Shown here one piece after another: positions 16,310-17,806 of a stretch of DNA of 17,806 nt. Location of the stretch: NCBI GenBank assembly GCA_029261435.1, contig JAJDBI010000274.1, positions 1 to 17,806 of the forward strand, read 5' to 3'. This DNA is from Nitrospinaceae bacterium. GTDB lineage: Bacteria > Nitrospinota > Nitrospinia > Nitrospinales > VA-1. Made by a program: the position numbers and the translations under genes. Numbering within the stretch: position 1 is the first letter of the stretch; the number at the start of each line of letters is the position of its first letter. Under the pieces are notes generated by a model that saw only the letters and a list, made by a program, of their open reading frames with translations, made no database searches and was not told where the DNA came from.

Positions 16310-16660
16310 TTAATGGTCAGGATCTGCGAGTGAGATCGACCCGGATAAATGTGAATTAATATTCTGAGTATCCAGCTCGTTATCCTTTCGTGCTTTCGAG
16401 GGTATCTCTTCTTTAGGAGCAATAGTCGTCAATTTGGTATCGGCATGAGTGGGTAAGTGGTCGTTTACGGGAGAAACTGTAGAGAATGCACCCGATACAT
16501 GCGAAGTTGAGTTGTCGATTTCCTGATGTAGCTCGGCATTTTCCTGTGCGGCGGCGGTGGACACGTAACCCTGCAAAAGAATTGTTCCAAAAATGTTGGT
16601 AAAAAAACAAAGCAATGCAAAACCTAATAGGGTCCTAAAGTGAATGTAAATATCTTTCAT
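16310..16660 (-). CDS. small secreted low-complexity protein, unknown function
   Basis: 116 residues. GGAGG lies 7 nt before ATG 16660. The N-terminus is a clear signal peptide (short basic start, hydrophobic LLGFALLCFFTNIFGTILL, then STAAA before QENAE). The mature part of about 75 residues is polar, rich in Ser, Thr, His, Asp and Glu, with no Cys, and looks disordered; it ends NINSHLSGSISLADPDH. I recognise no family. It follows jelly-roll paralog 3 by 130 bp on the same strand. A decayed homolog follows paralog 1, so the two gene types seem to travel together. It may be an accessory or partner of the jelly-roll protein, but that rests only on position. Confidence 0.65.
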   Translation of the reverse strand: MKDIYIHFRTLLGFALLCFFTNIFGTILLQGYVSTAAAQENAELHQEIDNSTSHVSGAFSTVSPVNDHLPTHADTKLTTIAPKEEIPSKARKDNELDTQNINSHLSGSISLADPDH

Positions 16661-16739
16661 GCCAACACCTCCAGTTTAATTCTTATTTTTAACAAAAATG
16701 TGGGGAATAAGATGTGACTTCAAGGTTAAAGATAGATGT

Positions 16740-16766
16740 TCTCCACCCCATGGTTCGGGGTGGAGA
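16740..16766 (-). terminator. stable hairpin between paralog 3 and the small secreted gene
   Basis: A perfect 10-bp GC-rich stem (16740-16749 with 16757-16766) around a 7-nt loop lies 24 bp past the stop of paralog 3. In the minus direction it is followed by ACATCTATC, not a T-run, so an intercistronic attenuator or mRNA-stabilising hairpin is as likely as a terminator. The equivalent place after paralog 1 keeps a CATGGTTTGGG relic of the loop and 3' arm but has lost the pairing. Confidence 0.4.
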
Positions 16767-16790
16767 GCATCGTTGCCTGTTTAACTTTTC

Positions 16791-17378
16791 TTACGGCAGA
16801 ACTTCAATGGCAAACCAGGTGACGGGAGAATTAAGAACCGAGGTTGTTATTCCCGAATCCTGATCTGCACGCAACCTGAAAATCTGGCCTGGGGAGACGG
16901 CCAAAACTGCAGTGCTCATGACCTGCCCCATCACAAAGGCTTGAGTCTTTGGAATTGCTGATACAGCTCGTCCCTCAGGCACAAATCCACCGTTTCTTGT
17001 TGTGTATAGAAAACGTGAGCCTGAGTTGGTGTTGTCGCTCCAGAGCACTGATCCGGAAAGTCGGACTCTTGTAACTCCGGCCGGAATGACAAAATAGTCG
17101 TTGCCTCCAGAATGGAAATTGTCCGTGTCATACACTTCTGTGTTCCAGGACAAAGCCGTGTTGGAAAGGTGTCCTACATTCTGAGGCCCAGTTTTTCCCA
17201 CTAGAGCACCTCTGAAAGCGGATGCGATACTGGTAAATCCGGGAATGAAAAACGCGGCTGTTCCAGCCCAGTTAACAACTGAAATGGCAACGGCCAGACT
17301 GAAAATGAGAAAGGATCTTCTCAATGAAGCTGAAATGGGTGACTTGGCTTCTAAGCAAGTAGGATTTGCATGAGTCAT
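16791..17378 (-). CDS. small secreted C1q/tail-fibre-like jelly-roll protein (paralog 3)
   Basis: 195 residues. AAGGAG lies 8 nt before ATG 17378. The signal peptide LIFSLAVAISVVNWAGTAAF plus IPGFTSIASA is cleaved before FRGALVG. The mature domain carries YDTDNFHSGG, IPAGVTRVRLSGSVLW, GSRFLYTTRNG, EGRAVSAIP, VSPGQIFRLRADQDSG and WFAIEVLP. It groups with the truncated paralog 4 at the right edge. Over its last 69 bp it is almost identical to that gene, while the adjoining sequence differs clearly. It sits 130 bp before the small secreted gene at 16310, probably in one transcript with the hairpin between them. Extracellular location inferred from the signal peptide; partner or ligand unknown. 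Confidence 0.76.
   Translation of the reverse strand: MTHANPTCLEAKSPISASLRRSFLIFSLAVAISVVNWAGTAAFFIPGFTSIASAFRGALVGKTGPQNVGHLSNTALSWNTEVYDTDNFHSGGNDYFVIPAGVTRVRLSGSVLWSDNTNSGSRFLYTTRNGGFVPEGRAVSAIPKTQAFVMGQVMSTAVLAVSPGQIFRLRADQDSGITTSVLNSPVTWFAIEVLP
16801..16869. repeat. nearly identical 69-bp patch shared with 17498-17566
   Basis: The two stretches, 697 bp apart, differ only at 16805 (C/G) and 16849 (A/G). They encode the C-terminal strands ADQDSG, TSVLNSPVTWFAI of paralogs 3 and 4. Directly beyond 16869 similarity drops sharply, which points to recent gene conversion or strong constraint on this segment. Confidence 0.7.
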
Positions 17379-17487
17379 TTAAAATTCTCCTTATTTAAAA
17401 TTGATTCATAATGAATTGTTACTTGTAGCCTGCGTGTGCAGATTTTTTTGGGTAAAGCAACAACTTCTCCCTCCTTCCTTATTTTGG

Positions 17488-17806
17488 TTATGGCACGACT
17501 TGAATGGCAAACCAGGTGACGGGAGAATTAAGAACCGAGGTTGTTGTTCCCGAATCCTGATCTGCATTTAATGTGATTGTGTCCCCCGGGGAGACGGCCA
17601 TTACGGCGGACATCGTCTCCTGCCCCATTACATGGGTTTGGATCTTGGGGATTGCCGATACAGGTCGTCCCTCGGGTGTAAATGTGCCGTTTTCTTTTGT
17701 GTACAGATAACGTGATCCTGACTGGGTGTTGTTGTTCCAAAGAACTGACCCGGAAACCCGGACTCTCGTAACTCCTGCCGGGATGACAAAAGTAGTTGCG
17801 CCGGAG
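17488..17806 (-). CDS. small secreted jelly-roll protein, C-terminal part (paralog 4, cut by window edge)
   Basis: About 105 C-terminal residues are visible before the right edge; the start and signal peptide lie outside. Translating from 17806 gives SGATTFVIPAGVTRVRVSGS, then GSRYLYTKENG, FTPEGRPVSAIP, VMGQETMSAV, VSPGDTITLNADQDSG and WFAIQVVP before TAA. It is collinear with paralog 3 and has all its C-terminal strand motifs. It is followed by a 109-bp spacer to paralog 3 on the same strand, which holds a 13-bp palindrome (ATTCATAATGAAT, 17404-17416). Confidence 0.72.
   Translation of the reverse strand, partial: SGATTFVIPAGVTRVRVSGSVLWNNNTQSGSRYLYTKENGTFTPEGRPVSAIPKIQTHVMGQETMSAVMAVSPGDTITLNADQDSGTTTSVLNSPVTWFAIQVVP

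Noticed and set aside
17528..17740. 70-codon minus-strand frame near the right edge
   Set aside because: It is out of frame with paralog 4, whose own frame carries the conserved family motifs through the same region.
14080..17806. CRISPR array or tandem direct repeats as the source of the repeated look of the region
   Set aside because: The repetition is at the level of whole paralogous genes; there are no short regularly spaced direct repeats.
14536..17806. Prophage tail-fibre module
   Set aside because: The proteins resemble tail-fibre heads but each has its own signal peptide and ribosome site, and no phage structural, lysis or integrase gene is present in the window.

Overview
The window is about 17.8 kb of moderate-to-low GC bacterial DNA. 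It carries an ATP-type PEP carboxykinase, TPR-fused enzymes, NHL propellers and secreted proteins with ordinary signal peptides. Good Shine-Dalgarno sites precede most starts, and the signal peptides with AxA-type cleavage sites fit a Gram-negative host. No taxonomic marker is present. The mix of TPR fusions, B12/radical-SAM enzymes and NHL proteins resembles environmental lineages such as Nitrospinota or deltaproteobacterial groups, but that is only a guess.

Layout. (1) 1-1028, minus strand: 5' part of pckA, interrupted by one in-frame TAA and running off the left edge. (2) 1259-2137, plus strand: a spermidine-synthase-like methyltransferase, divergent from pckA; its start is set by a strong ribosome binding site. 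(3) 2150-5683, minus: a very large cytoplasmic protein with an NHL propeller at each end and a long helical middle, with its own candidate promoter. (4) 5871-12651, minus: five closely packed genes, in transcription order a B12-binding radical SAM protein, a GT2 glycosyltransferase with C-terminal TPRs, two tandem paralogous methyltransferases with an unassigned N-terminal domain, and a radical SAM protein with a C-terminal TPR. A TylF-type methyltransferase (12848-13873) lies just upstream on the same strand. Together they look like a modification or biosynthesis cluster for a glycan, lipid or small molecule; the product cannot be read from sequence.

(5) 14080-17806, minus: an expanding family of small secreted proteins. 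Four paralogs (14536-15093, 15194-15784, 16791-17378, and one cut by the right edge from 17488) share a conserved signal peptide and a beta-rich domain resembling C1q/tail-fibre jelly-roll domains. A second, unrelated small secreted protein (16310-16660) sits downstream of one paralog. A decayed copy of it (about 14219-14442, with an in-frame TAG and no signal peptide) sits downstream of another, so the unit duplicated as a cassette. A nearly identical 69-bp patch shared by two otherwise diverged paralogs suggests recent duplication or gene conversion.

The most interesting parts are the tandem secreted family with its cassette duplication, the double-propeller protein, the undescribed N-terminal domain of the paired methyltransferases, and the nonsense codon in pckA. 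I found no CRISPR array, tRNA, rRNA, transposase or integrase.
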